Positions 1 through 9,162 of a stretch of 64,000 bases of DNA are shown piece after piece. Position 1 is the stretch's first letter. Every line of letters begins with the position of its first letter. Origin of the DNA: Microbacterium hydrocarbonoxydans. GTDB lineage: Bacteria; Actinomycetota; Actinomycetes; Actinomycetales; Microbacteriaceae. The notes under the pieces were generated by a model. The model ran no database searches. It was not told where the DNA came from and saw only the letters and a list, made by a program, of their open reading frames with translations. Made by a program: the position numbers and the translations under genes. The DNA lies in NCBI RefSeq assembly GCF_900105205.1, contig NZ_FNSQ01000005.1, positions 1,612,001 to 1,676,000 on the forward strand. The letters run 5' to 3'.

Positions 1-570
1 ACCTATCCGCTGGTCGGTGAGGACGTGCTGGTGACCGGATGCGGACCCATCGGCCTCATGGCGATCGCCGTGGCGCGGCACGCCGGAGCGCGGTTCATCG
101 CCGCGACGGACGTCAGCGCAGCCCGCCTCGAGATGGCGGGGGAGATGGGCGCCGATGAAGTCGTAGACGTCTCGACGCGCGACATCCGCGACGCCCAGCA
201 CGCGTTGGGCCTGCGGGAGGGGTTCGACATCGGCTTCGAGATGAGCGGCGCTCCTGCTGCTCTGCCCGCCATGATCGAGAACATGAACCACGGTGGTCGC
301 ATCGCGATGCTCGGACTGCCGAGCGCGGGATTCGAGATCGACTGGGGCAAGCTCGTCACGCACATGCTCACCGTCAAGGGGATCTACGGTCGCGAGATGT
401 TCGAGACCTGGAACGCGATGGGGGCGATGCTGCAGACCAGCGCGACGCTGCGCGATTCGATCGGCAGAGTCATCGCGGACGTGCTGCCGGCTCGTGAGTG
501 GGAGCGGGGTTTCGCCGCGGCGGAGTCCGCCGGCACAGGAAAGATCATCCTCGACTGGACGGAGCTGTGA
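1..570 (+). CDS. tdh: L-threonine 3-dehydrogenase, C-terminal part (5' end outside window)
   Basis: The reading frame is open from base 1, so the gene begins before the window. What is visible is the nucleotide-binding half of a zinc-type medium-chain dehydrogenase: [19 protein letters not shown] is the GxGxxG Rossmann motif, followed by [12 protein letters not shown], where the Asp end of strand 2 selects NAD. The C-terminal [10 protein letters not shown] and [11 protein letters not shown] stretches are typical of Tdh. The enzyme oxidises L-threonine to 2-amino-3-ketobutyrate in the cytoplasm. The stop codon overlaps the start of kbl by one base (TGATG), so the two are translationally coupled and together convert threonine to glycine and acetyl-CoA. 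Confidence 0.93.
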   Translation, partial: TYPLVGEDVLVTGCGPIGLMAIAVARHAGARFIAATDVSAARLEMAGEMGADEVVDVSTRDIRDAQHALGLREGFDIGFEMSGAPAALPAMIENMNHGGRIAMLGLPSAGFEIDWGKLVTHMLTVKGIYGREMFETWNAMGAMLQTSATLRDSIGRVIADVLPAREWERGFAAAESAGTGKIILDWTEL

Positions 571-1748
571 TGTACGGGACTTTTCAGAATCATGTGGCGG
601 GCGAACTCGCAGAGATCGACGCGGCGGGCCTCACCAAGCACGAGCGCGGCATCCGCGGTGCGCAGAGCGCCCTGATCACCGCGGACGGCGCTGAGGTGCT
701 GAACTTCTGCGCCAACAACTATCTCGGGCTCGCCGACGATCCCCGGATTCTGGAGGCCGCGACGGCTGCCTTGCAGGAATGGGGATACGGACTCGCGAGC
801 GTCCGCTTCATCTGCGGCACCCAGGAGCAGCACCTCGAGCTGGAGCGCCGCCTCGCCGACTTCCTCGGCACGGATGACTCCATCCTGTACTCGTCGTGCT
901 TCGATGCGAACGGGGGAGTGTTCGAGACGCTCTTCGGCGCGGACGATGCCATCATCTCGGACGAGCTCAATCACGCGTCGATCATCGACGGCATCCGCCT
1001 GTCCAAAGCCCGCAGACTGCGATACCGCAACCGTGACATGGCGGATCTCGAAGCTCAACTGCAGGCCGCATCCGACGCGCGATTCCGGGTGATCGTCACC
1101 GACGGCGTCTTCTCGATGGACGGCTACATCGCCCCGCTCGCGGAGATCTGCGACCTGGCCGACACGTACGACGCCCTGGTGTTCGTCGACGATTCGCACG
1201 CCGTCGGATTCGTCGGCGACAACGGGCGGGGCACCCCCGAGTTCTGCGGCGTCGCCGATCGGGTGGACATCTACACCGGCACGTTCGGCAAGGCACTGGG
1301 TGGAGCATCCGGGGGCTACGTCGCCTCGCACCGCGACATCGTCGCCCTGCTGCGGCAGCGATCGCGGCCGTATCTGTTCTCGAACACCCTCGCCCCCGCG
1401 ATCGTCGCCGGCACCCTGACGGCGCTCGATCTGGTCGAGAGCTCGGCGGATCTGCGGGCGCGCCTGAGGGACAACGCGGCGCTGTTCCGCGAGCGGATGA
1501 CGGCGGAGGGCTTCGACCTGCTGCCAGGACAGCATCCGATCGTCCCCGTCATGTTCGGCGATGCGGCGCTGACGGCGCGGATCGCAACGGAGATGCAGGC
1601 GCAGGGCGTCTATGTGACCGCGTTCAGCTTCCCCGTCGTGCCTCGCGGTGCCGCCCGGATCCGCGTGCAGCTGTCCGCCGCACACAGTCCGGAGCAGATC
1701 GAGCGGTGCGTCCAGGCTTTCGTCGCGGCGCGGGATGCCGTGAGCTGA
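570..1748 (+). CDS. kbl: 2-amino-3-ketobutyrate CoA ligase (glycine C-acetyltransferase)
   Basis: This 392-residue fold-type I PLP enzyme of the alpha-oxoamine synthase family cleaves 2-amino-3-ketobutyrate with CoA to glycine and acetyl-CoA. The visible signatures are [14 protein letters not shown] near the N-terminus, the [13 protein letters not shown] cofactor-binding stretch, and [15 protein letters not shown] with the Schiff-base lysine at about residue 241. I chose the ATG at 570 because [13 protein letters not shown] is the family N-terminus and it overlaps the tdh stop; a longer in-frame start at 498 lies inside tdh. Length is normal for Kbl. It forms a two-gene threonine-degradation operon with tdh. 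Confidence 0.95.
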   Translation: MYGTFQNHVAGELAEIDAAGLTKHERGIRGAQSALITADGAEVLNFCANNYLGLADDPRILEAATAALQEWGYGLASVRFICGTQEQHLELERRLADFLGTDDSILYSSCFDANGGVFETLFGADDAIISDELNHASIIDGIRLSKARRLRYRNRDMADLEAQLQAASDARFRVIVTDGVFSMDGYIAPLAEICDLADTYDALVFVDDSHAVGFVGDNGRGTPEFCGVADRVDIYTGTFGKALGGASGGYVASHRDIVALLRQRSRPYLFSNTLAPAIVAGTLTALDLVESSADLRARLRDNAALFRERMTAEGFDLLPGQHPIVPVMFGDAALTARIATEMQAQGVYVTAFSFPVVPRGAARIRVQLSAAHSPEQIERCVQAFVAARDAVS

Positions 1749-1764
1749 CGCGCCTGGCAAGTGC
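1746..1764 (+). repeat. Isolated 19-bp unit resembling the elements at 11.3 and 12.4 kb
   Basis: The unit TGACGCGCCTGGCAAGTGC shares a 13-base identical core (GCGCCTGGCAAGT) with the unit at 11357-11375. A 13-base match is unlikely by chance in this window. It overlaps the kbl stop codon and directly precedes the palindromic operator of the next gene. No partner unit or hairpin is seen here, so it may be a solitary or decayed copy. Confidence 0.45.
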
Positions 1765-1766
1765 AA

Positions 1767-1812
1767 TGCAAAGAAATACTTGCAAAGAAAGCTTTGCAGA
1801 GGTATCTTTGCA
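1767..1812. promoter_or_regulatory. Nested palindromic operator in front of the ArsR-type regulator
   Basis: Four copies of the heptamer TGCAAAG are arranged symmetrically: forward at 1767-1773 and 1781-1787, inverted at 1792-1798 and 1806-1812. Both pairs share the same centre (1789.5) and the two forward copies are 14 bases apart, as are the two inverted ones. The array ends three bases before the regulator start. This is the expected layout for cooperative binding of two dimers of a winged-helix repressor, so autoregulation is likely; binding itself is inferred. Confidence 0.75.
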
Positions 1813-1815
1813 TGT

Positions 1816-2421
1816 ATGACCAACGATGAGGGACGCACTCTCGACTCCGGCGCTCTGAAGGCACTGGCCCACCCGCTCCGGGTGCGCATCTACGATCTCC
1901 TGAGCGAGCGGGGGCCCCAGACGGCCAGCAGTCTCGCCGCTCTGATCGGCGAGACGTCGGGGGCGACCAGCTATCACCTGCGAGCGCTGGCCGCACACGA
2001 TCTCATCAGGGAGGTCACCGGACGCGGGACGGCACGCGAGCGGTGGTGGGAGCGCCCGAAGGGCCGGATCAACCTGCCGGGGCCGGACGAGCAGCAGTCG
2101 CCGTCGAATCGCGCGGCCGCCCAGATCGTGACCTCGGAGTTCTTCCGCCTGCGCCATCAGACGCTGATGGACTACATGAACCGATCGACGGCGGACGAAC
2201 CCGAGGAATGGCGCGACTCCGGACTCGTGATGACCACGATGCTCGATCTGACCGCCCCGCAGATGACTGAGCTCGCCGGCGAGCTCAGCGCTGTCGTCGA
2301 TGCTGCGATCGAGCGATACCGCGGCCAGGAGAACGCCGCCGGGACGCGGCGCGTGACTCTGCGCGCCGAGATCTTCGACCTTCCTGCCGCGCGGACTCGC
2401 CGCACGAACCCCGAGGAGTGA
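1816..2421 (+). CDS. ArsR-type winged-helix transcriptional regulator
   Basis: This protein of 201 residues has a winged helix-turn-helix near the N-terminus: GALKALAHPLRVRIYDLLSERGPQTASSLAALIGETSGATSYHLRALAAHDLIREV (read as overlapping pieces) is the classic ArsR/HTH_20 arrangement, with recognition helix around SGATSYHLRAL. The remaining ~120 residues lack metal-binding Cys/His pairs, so the inducer is unknown. I used the ATG at 1816, not the TTG at 1780, because the upstream alternative runs through the operator palindrome. AGAGG at 1798-1802 may serve as ribosome site. The stop overlaps the next small gene by one base. Expected role: repressor of its own two-gene operon. Confidence 0.85.
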   Translation: MTNDEGRTLDSGALKALAHPLRVRIYDLLSERGPQTASSLAALIGETSGATSYHLRALAAHDLIREVTGRGTARERWWERPKGRINLPGPDEQQSPSNRAAAQIVTSEFFRLRHQTLMDYMNRSTADEPEEWRDSGLVMTTMLDLTAPQMTELAGELSAVVDAAIERYRGQENAAGTRRVTLRAEIFDLPAARTRRTNPEE

Positions 2422-2645
2422 TGACCATGACGACCGCAACGCTTCGACTCGTCGGCCCCACCGCATTCGAGCGGATGCTCCAGCACCTCGCGCGCACGCT
2501 CTCACGGCATGTCGAGAGGCGCATCGCCCATCGTGCACGGCGCAGGGAGATCACCCTGGATCTCCTGCGCGAGCAGCAGACCCGGCGCCACGACCCGTCG
2601 GCCGTCGATCACGCCCTGGCGCAGCTCGGCCTGCCTCGACGTTGA
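2421..2645 (+). CDS. Small, strongly basic protein coupled to the regulator
   Basis: This 74-residue protein has many Arg and His residues (ARTLSRHVERRIAHRARRR) and no membrane segment or cysteine. It starts on the TGATG overlap with the upstream regulator; a second ATG lies at 2427. I do not recognise a family. The basic, helical middle could bind nucleic acid or be an amphipathic helix, but nothing in the sequence settles this. Tight translational coupling suggests it is made in step with the ArsR-type regulator. Confidence 0.6.
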   Translation: MTMTTATLRLVGPTAFERMLQHLARTLSRHVERRIAHRARRREITLDLLREQQTRRHDPSAVDHALAQLGLPRR

Positions 2646-2703
2646 CTCCGGGTCGGCGTGGGCGCAGCAGCGCGTGGTTGCGTCACTCTCGATGGGCGAC
2701 GCG

Positions 2704-2919
2704 TCAGTCCTCGAAGGGGCGGGCGACCACTTCTCCGGCGGCCGTCTGCACGACCTCCCAGCCGGCGTCGAGCTCCGCGATCGCGCGCCCCTCGAGCCAG
2801 GTGAGCGTCCAGTGACCGGTCAGGCCGCGCGACTCCACCTCGGCGATCGCCGGACGAAGTGCCGCGGGAACCGAGGCGGGCGCCTCGGACCCCGCCGCCC
2901 ACCGCGTGCCCAGCTGCAT
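2704..2919 (-). CDS. Small hypothetical protein downstream of valS
   Basis: This soluble protein of 71 residues ends in GWEVVQTAAGEVVARPFED. Its ATG overlaps the valS stop codon by one base on the minus strand, so it is translated from the valS message. I do not recognise a domain. Codon use is like its neighbours, which supports a real gene despite the small size. Confidence 0.6.
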   Translation of the reverse strand: MQLGTRWAAGSEAPASVPAALRPAIAEVESRGLTGHWTLTWLEGRAIAELDAGWEVVQTAAGEVVARPFED

Positions 2920-5528
2920 CAGGCGCCCTCGACCGGGGCGAGCTCGATCGCGGTGACCGCGAACGCCTCGGCCTCGGTGAACTCGAGCTCGGCGATACGC
3001 CCCACGGCTCTGAGGTCGTCAGCTGCGGCGCGCAGAGCGTCGAGCTTCGTCGCGGGGGCGGCGATCGCTGCGCGGGAGACCGGCGTCTTCTGCGAGGCCT
3101 TCGCCTCCGTCTTGGCGCGGCGGATGCCGATCAGCGCCTCGCTCGCGGCCGACAGCACCGCGGTGTCGCCGTCGATGCCGAGAGGCTCCGGCCAGCTGGC
3201 CGTGTGGACGGATCCCTCCTCGAACCACGACCACACCTCCTCGGTCGCGAAGGAGATGATCGGCGCCAGGAGACGGAGCAGCGTCGACAGTGCGAGGCGC
3301 AGTGCGAGTGCGGCCGAGGCCTGCCCCACATCGTTCTGGTTGTAGGCGCGCTCCTTGACGAGCTCGAGGTAGTCGTCGCAGAACGTCCAGAAGAACGCCT
3401 CGGTCACTTCGAGCGCCTTGGCCTGGTCGTAGTTCTCGTAGGCCTTCGTGGCCTCGACGATCACGGCGTCCAGGGCTGTGAGCATCGATGCATCCAGGGC
3501 GTGCGTCACCTGCGCGCCCTCTGGCACCGGGAACGACAGCACGAACTTCGCCGCGTTGAGCACCTTGATCGCGAGGCGACGTCCGATCTTCACCTGGGTC
3601 GGGTTCTGGGGGTCGAAGGCAGCATCCATGCCCAGGCGGCTGGAGGCGGCCCAGTAGCGCACCGCATCCGAGCCGTGGGTCTCGAGGATGTCGGCCGGGG
3701 TGACGACGTTCCCCTTCGACTTCGACATCTTCTTGCGGTCGGGGTCGACGATGAAGCCGGAGATGGCGGCGTTGCGCCAGGGCGTGCGGCCGTCCTCCAG
3801 AGTCGAGCGCAGCATGGTCGAGAAGAGCCAGGTGCGGATGATGTCCTGACCCTGTGGACGCAGGTCGAACGGAGCCGTGAGCTCCCACAGCTCCTCGTCG
3901 CGCTGCCATCCGCCGGCGAGCTGAGGTGTCAGGGATGACGTGGCCCAGGTGTCGAGGATGTCGGCCTCGGCCACGAAGCCCCCGGCCGCGCCGCGCTGCT
4001 CCTCGGTGTAGCCGGCGGGCACGTCGGTCGTCGGGTCGATCGGCAGGCTGGCGTGATCGGGCGTGAGAACCCTGTCGTAGTCGCGCTCGCCGTTCTCGTC
4101 GAGCGCGTACCAGAGCGGGATCGGCACACCGAAGAAACGCTGACGCGACACGAGCCAGTCGCCCGTGAGGCCGCCGACCCAGTTCTCGTAGCGGACGCGC
4201 ATGAAGTCGGGGTGCCAGGCGAGCTCGGAGCCGTGCGCGAGCAGCTCGTCGCGGAGCTTCGCATCACGGGCGCCGTTGCGGATGTACCACTGCCGGGTCG
4301 AGACGATCTCGAGGGGACGGTCGCCCTTCTCGAAGAACTTCACCGCGTGGTTGAACGGCTTGCCGACGGCGGTCATGTCGCCGGTCTCCTGCAGCTTCTC
4401 GACGATCGCCTTGCGGGCGGAGAACACCGTCTTGCCCGCCAGCTCCGCGGCGTACCAGTCTGTGGCCTCAGCGCTTGCCACGATGGACGGCGCGGTGGGC
4501 AGGAATCGTCCGTCGAGGCCGATGGTCGTCATGTTCGGCAGGTCGCCGCCCTCGGTCGTGCGCAGCTCGCGCCACCAGATGATGTCGGTCACATCTCCGA
4601 AGGTGCAGACCATCGCCGCCCCCGTGCCCTTGTCGGGCTGGGCGAGGTGGTGGCCGTGGATCTCGATCTCGGCGCCGAAGAACGGCGTGCGCACCTTCGT
4701 GCCGATGAGGTGCTTGTGGGGTCCCTCCGGGTGGGTCACGATCGCCACGCATGCGGGAAGGAGCTCGGGGCGGGTGGTCTCGATCGTGATCGAGCCCGAT
4801 CCGTCCGCGAAGGGGAAGTCGATGGTGTGGTACGCGGCCTGTTGGTCGCGGTCCTCGAGCTCGGCCTGCGCGATGGCGGAGCGGAAGTCGACGTCCCACA
4901 GGGTCGGAGCGAGCGACTGGTAGGCCTCGCCGCGCTCGAGGTTGCGCAGGAAGGCGAGCTGGCTCTGACGGATCGTGTCGTCCGAGATCGTCCGGTAGGT
5001 CTGGGTCCAGTCGACGGAGAGGCCGAGCTGGCGGAACAGGGCCTCGAACTGCTTCTCGTCCTCGATGGTCAGGCGCTCGCAGAGCTCGATGAAGTTGCGG
5101 CGGCTGATCGGCTGCTGGTCGGCGGCGCGGCTCGACTTGTTGTCGCCGCCCTCGAACGGCGGCGTGAAGTCGGCCTGGTACGGCAGTGACGGGTCGCATC
5201 GCACGCCGTAGTAGTTCTGCACGCGGCGCTCGGTGGGCAGGCCGTTGTCGTCCCAGCCCATCGGATAGAACACGTTCTTGCCGCGCATGCGCTCGAATCG
5301 CGCCTTGACGTCGGTGTGCGTGTACGAGAACACGTGCCCGATGTGCAGGCTTCCCGACGCCGTCGGCGGGGGAGTGTCGATCGAGTACACGCCGTCACGG
5401 CCCGACTGCGCGGCGCGGATGCGGTCGAACAGGTAGGTGCCCTGCTCCGACCATGCCTCGCCCCACTTCGCTTCGAGGCCTTCGAGCACGGGCTTGTCAG
5501 GAATCTGAGAGTGTGCGGACGCGGCCAT
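2919..5528 (-). CDS. valS: Valyl-tRNA synthetase
   Basis: This class I aminoacyl-tRNA synthetase charges tRNA-Val. It has 869 residues when started at the ATG at 5528, which follows a GAGGAG ribosome site and gives MAASAHSQIPDKP; a longer frame reaching 5834 would run into the promoter region. The HIGH motif is at residues 62-65 (GSLHIGHVFSYTHTD) and KMSKS at 600-604. The editing domain lies between them (TTRPELLPACVAIVTHP). The C-terminal anticodon-binding region ends in ITAIELAPVEGA. Transcribed away from the divergent peptide ABC operon, with which it shares a 170-base intergenic region. Confidence 0.96.
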   Translation of the reverse strand: MAASAHSQIPDKPVLEGLEAKWGEAWSEQGTYLFDRIRAAQSGRDGVYSIDTPPPTASGSLHIGHVFSYTHTDVKARFERMRGKNVFYPMGWDDNGLPTERRVQNYYGVRCDPSLPYQADFTPPFEGGDNKSSRAADQQPISRRNFIELCERLTIEDEKQFEALFRQLGLSVDWTQTYRTISDDTIRQSQLAFLRNLERGEAYQSLAPTLWDVDFRSAIAQAELEDRDQQAAYHTIDFPFADGSGSITIETTRPELLPACVAIVTHPEGPHKHLIGTKVRTPFFGAEIEIHGHHLAQPDKGTGAAMVCTFGDVTDIIWWRELRTTEGGDLPNMTTIGLDGRFLPTAPSIVASAEATDWYAAELAGKTVFSARKAIVEKLQETGDMTAVGKPFNHAVKFFEKGDRPLEIVSTRQWYIRNGARDAKLRDELLAHGSELAWHPDFMRVRYENWVGGLTGDWLVSRQRFFGVPIPLWYALDENGERDYDRVLTPDHASLPIDPTTDVPAGYTEEQRGAAGGFVAEADILDTWATSSLTPQLAGGWQRDEELWELTAPFDLRPQGQDIIRTWLFSTMLRSTLEDGRTPWRNAAISGFIVDPDRKKMSKSKGNVVTPADILETHGSDAVRYWAASSRLGMDAAFDPQNPTQVKIGRRLAIKVLNAAKFVLSFPVPEGAQVTHALDASMLTALDAVIVEATKAYENYDQAKALEVTEAFFWTFCDDYLELVKERAYNQNDVGQASAALALRLALSTLLRLLAPIISFATEEVWSWFEEGSVHTASWPEPLGIDGDTAVLSAASEALIGIRRAKTEAKASQKTPVSRAAIAAPATKLDALRAAADDLRAVGRIAELEFTEAEAFAVTAIELAPVEGA

Positions 5529-5697
5529 GAAGGATCTCCTCGAGCGATGTATGCGGCACTGTGTGAGCGTGCCTGAGTGTGGGTGTTCCCTCCAGTGTAC
5601 CGAGGGCGGCGTCGGACGGATGCGCTCGCAGATCGACCCAGTCCAAGAATCGGCTCTAGACTTGTCGTATCCCGACCCGTTCTCTCGAGGAATCGCC

Positions 5698-7308
5698 ATG
5701 CCCGCACGCATCACCCGCCGTCTGCTTCCTCTCGCTGCGCTCGCAGCGGCGTCTGCCCTCGCGCTCAGCGCCTGTGCGGGACCCTCTTCGGAGTCGGATG
5801 GCGGCGAGCTCGTCTGGTCGATCGAGGGAGCCAACCTCTCGGCCGGTCACATGGATCCCCAGGTGAGTCAGCTGGACGTCTCGGGCATGGTGCAGCGCGC
5901 GGTGCTCGACTCGCTCGTCTTCCAGGAGGAGGACGGCAGCTTCAGCCCGTGGCTGGCGACGAAGTGGGAGATCTCGGACGACAGCACCGAGTACACGTTC
6001 ACGCTGCGTGACGACGTCACCTTCACCGACGGCGAGCCGTTCGACGCGGAGGCCGTCAAGGCGAACTTCGACCGCATCGTCGACCCCGAGACCGAGTCCG
6101 CTCAGGCGGCGGCGATGCTCGGCGCCGACTTCTACGAGGGCACCGAGGTCGTCGACGAGTTCACCGTCAGGGTGAAGTTCACGCAGCCGTACGCGCCCTT
6201 CCTGCAGGCGGCGAGCACACCCCAGCTCGGGTTCTACTCCCCGGCGGTGCTCGCGGAGTCGGCCGATCAGCTGAAGGCCGGCGGCCCCGACGTCACGGTG
6301 GGCACCGGCCCGTTCGTGCTCACCGAGTACACGCCCGATCAGGAGCTCGTGTACACGCGCAACGACGACTACGCCTGGGGTCCGCACGGCGAGAAGGCGC
6401 CCAAGGTCGAGACGCTGCGGGTCGAGATCCAGCCCGAGGCCTCCGTGCGCACCGGTGTCATCGAGAGCGGTGAGGCCGACCTCGCCAGCAACATCCCGCC
6501 GAACCTGGCCGGCGACCTCGGCGACGGGGTCACGGTCGACTCGATCGAGTACCCCGGGCTGCCCTACTCGCTCTACCTCAACGAGAAGAACGGCGTCTTC
6601 GCAGACGAGAAGGTGCGCCAGGCCTTCGCCAGAGGGATCGACGTCGACGCAGCCGTCGAGGAGATCTTCTTCGGACAGTTCCCGCGGGCGTGGAGCGTCC
6701 TGGGCTCCACGACGCCGGGGTACGACGCCTCCCTCGAGGACAGCCGGCCCTTCGATCAGGATGCAGCCAACGCTCTCCTGGACGAGGCCGGATGGACGGA
6801 GCGCGACAGCGACGGCATCCGGATGAAGGACGGTCAGCGTCTCTCGGCTCGCTGGATCGCGTGGACGCCGGTTCCCGACGACCGTGCCGCCCTCGCCAAC
6901 GCCATCCAGTCCGATCTCAAGGCGATCGGCTTCGAGGTGGTCCGCGAAGAGCTCGAGCCCGGTGCGTACAACGAGCAGTACGGCCCCAAGACCTTCGACC
7001 TCACCGACTGGGGCTTCTCCGGGGTGGACGCCGACTTCCTGCGCGCGCACCTGCACACCGAGGGGTTCCAGAACGCCTCGCAGGTGACGGACCCCGAGAT
7101 CGACGCGCTGCTCGAGCAGGCCGTCGCCTCGAACGACCAGGCCGAGCGCGACGACATCTACACGCAGCTGCAGGAGTGGAACGCCGAGTACACGGCCATC
7201 GTGCCGCTCTACAGCCCGTCGGCGATCACGGCCGTCGGAGATCGGGTCGAGGGGCTCACGTACGACCTGTACGGTCGGCCGCTGTTCTATGACGTGAGCG
7301 TGGGCTGA
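5698..7308 (+). CDS. Peptide-type ABC transporter, substrate-binding lipoprotein
   Basis: This family 5 extracellular solute-binding protein has 536 residues. The signal peptide ends in the lipobox LSAC, so Cys26 would be lipidated and anchor the protein outside the membrane. Family hallmarks are ATKWEISDDSTEYTFTLRDD, FTDGEPFDAEAVKANFDR and VGTGPFVLTEYTPDQE. The start at 5698 gives the signal peptide directly; upstream in-frame starts would bury it. It opens a four-gene importer operon with both permeases and the ATPase. The ligand is a peptide, opine or similar small molecule and cannot be read from the sequence. Confidence 0.9.
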   Translation: MPARITRRLLPLAALAAASALALSACAGPSSESDGGELVWSIEGANLSAGHMDPQVSQLDVSGMVQRAVLDSLVFQEEDGSFSPWLATKWEISDDSTEYTFTLRDDVTFTDGEPFDAEAVKANFDRIVDPETESAQAAAMLGADFYEGTEVVDEFTVRVKFTQPYAPFLQAASTPQLGFYSPAVLAESADQLKAGGPDVTVGTGPFVLTEYTPDQELVYTRNDDYAWGPHGEKAPKVETLRVEIQPEASVRTGVIESGEADLASNIPPNLAGDLGDGVTVDSIEYPGLPYSLYLNEKNGVFADEKVRQAFARGIDVDAAVEEIFFGQFPRAWSVLGSTTPGYDASLEDSRPFDQDAANALLDEAGWTERDSDGIRMKDGQRLSARWIAWTPVPDDRAALANAIQSDLKAIGFEVVREELEPGAYNEQYGPKTFDLTDWGFSGVDADFLRAHLHTEGFQNASQVTDPEIDALLEQAVASNDQAERDDIYTQLQEWNAEYTAIVPLYSPSAITAVGDRVEGLTYDLYGRPLFYDVSVG

Positions 7309-7411
7309 CGACAGAACCGTCCAGCGGCCGTCGGAACAGCGCTGCGGTATCGTTCGTGAGCGAGTGCCGGGTTCCGAAGGGCGCTCGCGAATCGTCGAGA
7401 GGTCGCCACCG

Positions 7412-8353
7412 GTGAAGGCAGTGCTCATCCGCATCGCCGGCCTCGCGGCATCCGTCGTGGTCGTCCTATGGGGCGCGGCGACGCTGGTATTCCTGGCCTT
7501 CCGGCTGATTCCCGGTGACCCGGTGTCCGTGATGCTCGGGCCGCAGGCTCAGGTCAGCGAAGAGGTCAAGGACGGCATTCGAGCGGAGCTCGGGCTCGAC
7601 CGGCCGCCGCTGGAACAGTACGGTTCGTTCATCGCCCAGCTCGCGAGGGGCGACCTCGGCGAGTCCTATCAGCTGCGGATGCCGGTGACCGAGGTGATCG
7701 GTCGTCAGCTCGGCGCCACGCTGCAGCTGTCCGCGCTGGCGCTCGTGATCGCCGCGGTGCTCGCGCTCGCCGTCGCCGTCCTCGTGCGCGGCCGCACCGG
7801 TCGCACGGTCGCCGCGGCCGTCGAGCTCGTCATCCTGTCGTCGCCGGTGTTCTGGATCGGTCTCATCCTGCTCAGCGTGTTCGCGTTCGGACTCGGATGG
7901 TTCCCGGTCTCCGGAGCCCGCAACCCCGCGACCATCGTGCTGCCAGCCATCACCCTCGCGCTGCCCGTGGCGGCACTGCTCAGTCAGGTGCTGCGCGACG
8001 GTCTGGCGCAGGCGGAGCGGATGCCGTTCGCCGACACCGTCCGCGCGCGCGGCGCCGGCGGGTCGTGGTTCACCGTGCGTCACGGTCTGCGGCATGGGGC
8101 CGCAAACGCCATCACGCTGGCCGCCTACCTGACCGGTTCGGTACTCGGTGGGGCCGTGCTCGTCGAGACCGTCTTCGCACGGTCGGGGCTCGGTCGCGTC
8201 ACCCTCGCGGCGATCAGCAACCGCGATCTGCCGGTGATCACCGGCATCATCCTGCTGAGTGCGATCGTGTTCGTCGTCGTGAACCTCGTCGTCGAATTGC
8301 TGCATCCGCTGATCGATCCGCGCCTGCGCGCACCCAGGGGAGGTGCCCGATGA
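7412..8353 (+). CDS. Peptide-type ABC transporter, permease 1 (DppB-like)
   Basis: This inner-membrane permease of 313 residues has six predicted membrane segments. FRLIPGDPVSVMLGPQAQ and the loop LGLDRPPLEQYGSFIAQLARGDLGES are typical of DppB/OppB proteins; the EAA-like loop facing the ATPase is DTVRARGAGGSWFTVRHGLRHGA. I placed the start at the GTG at 7412, after a GAGAGG ribosome site, because residues before it are not family-like. The stop overlaps the next start by four bases (ATGA). Confidence 0.9.
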   Translation: MKAVLIRIAGLAASVVVVLWGAATLVFLAFRLIPGDPVSVMLGPQAQVSEEVKDGIRAELGLDRPPLEQYGSFIAQLARGDLGESYQLRMPVTEVIGRQLGATLQLSALALVIAAVLALAVAVLVRGRTGRTVAAAVELVILSSPVFWIGLILLSVFAFGLGWFPVSGARNPATIVLPAITLALPVAALLSQVLRDGLAQAERMPFADTVRARGAGGSWFTVRHGLRHGAANAITLAAYLTGSVLGGAVLVETVFARSGLGRVTLAAISNRDLPVITGIILLSAIVFVVVNLVVELLHPLIDPRLRAPRGGAR

Positions 8354-9162
8354 CGCGCGCGCAGACGGTGCTGCTGTACTGCGCGATCGTCGTGCTCGCG
8401 GTGCTCGCGTGCGCGGCGGCGTTCCCCGGTCTCCTCGCCACGCACGACCCCCTCCAGACCGACGTGCGCGCGGCGCTGCTGCCGCCCAGCGCGGACCACC
8501 CGTTCGGCACCGACCAGAGCGGCCGCGACGTGTACTCCCGGGTCGTGCACGGCGCAGGCCGATCGATCGGCATCGGTCTGCTCGCCACCGGCGTCGCGCT
8601 CGCAGCCGGGCTGCTGGTCGGGGCGCTCGCCGGTCTCGCGCCACGCGCGGTCGACACCACCCTGATGAGGGTGAACGACGTCCTGATGGCATTCCCCGAG
8701 TTCCTGGTCGCGCTCGTCGTCGTCGCGCTGCTCGGGCCGGGGCCCGTGAACATCGCGATCGCCGTCACACTCGCCGCCGTTCCGGTCTACATCCGCCTCG
8801 CCCGCGTGCAGACCCGTACGCTGCGGAGCGCCGAGCATGTCGAGGCCGCCCGCATCCTCGGCGTGCGTCCGATCCCCGCCTTCCTCCGCCACGTGGTGCC
8901 GGGGGTGCTCGGGTCGCTGAGCGTGCTGGCGACGATCGGGATCGGGTCGAGCATCCTCGCGGCCGCCGGGCTCAGCTTCCTCGGCCTCGGCCCCTCCGAG
9001 CCCACCCCGGAGTGGGGTCTCATGCTCGCCGGGGGGCGCAATGTCCTCGGACAGGCCTGGTGGATCGCGGTCTTCCCCGGCCTCGCGATCACCCTCACGG
9101 TGATCTCCGCCACGATCGTCGGCAGAATCCTGCGCGCTCGTGCCGAAGGGCGCACGACGTGA
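8350..9162 (+). CDS. Peptide-type ABC transporter, permease 2 (DppC-like)
   Basis: This second permease has 270 residues and about six membrane segments. HPFGTDQSGRDVYSRVVHGAG is the conserved periplasmic loop of DppC/OppC proteins and EAARILGVRPIPAFLRHVVPG is the coupling loop that docks on the ATPase. It starts at ATG 8350, overlapping the previous stop, and its own stop overlaps the ATPase start (GTGA). It pairs with the preceding permease to form the channel. Confidence 0.9.
   Translation: MTRAQTVLLYCAIVVLAVLACAAAFPGLLATHDPLQTDVRAALLPPSADHPFGTDQSGRDVYSRVVHGAGRSIGIGLLATGVALAAGLLVGALAGLAPRAVDTTLMRVNDVLMAFPEFLVALVVVALLGPGPVNIAIAVTLAAVPVYIRLARVQTRTLRSAEHVEAARILGVRPIPAFLRHVVPGVLGSLSVLATIGIGSSILAAAGLSFLGLGPSEPTPEWGLMLAGGRNVLGQAWWIAVFPGLAITLTVISATIVGRILRARAEGRTT

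Noticed and set aside
5529..5697. TAGACT at 5657-5662 as promoter of the first importer
   Set aside because: No matching -35 at a suitable distance; too weak to list as a feature.
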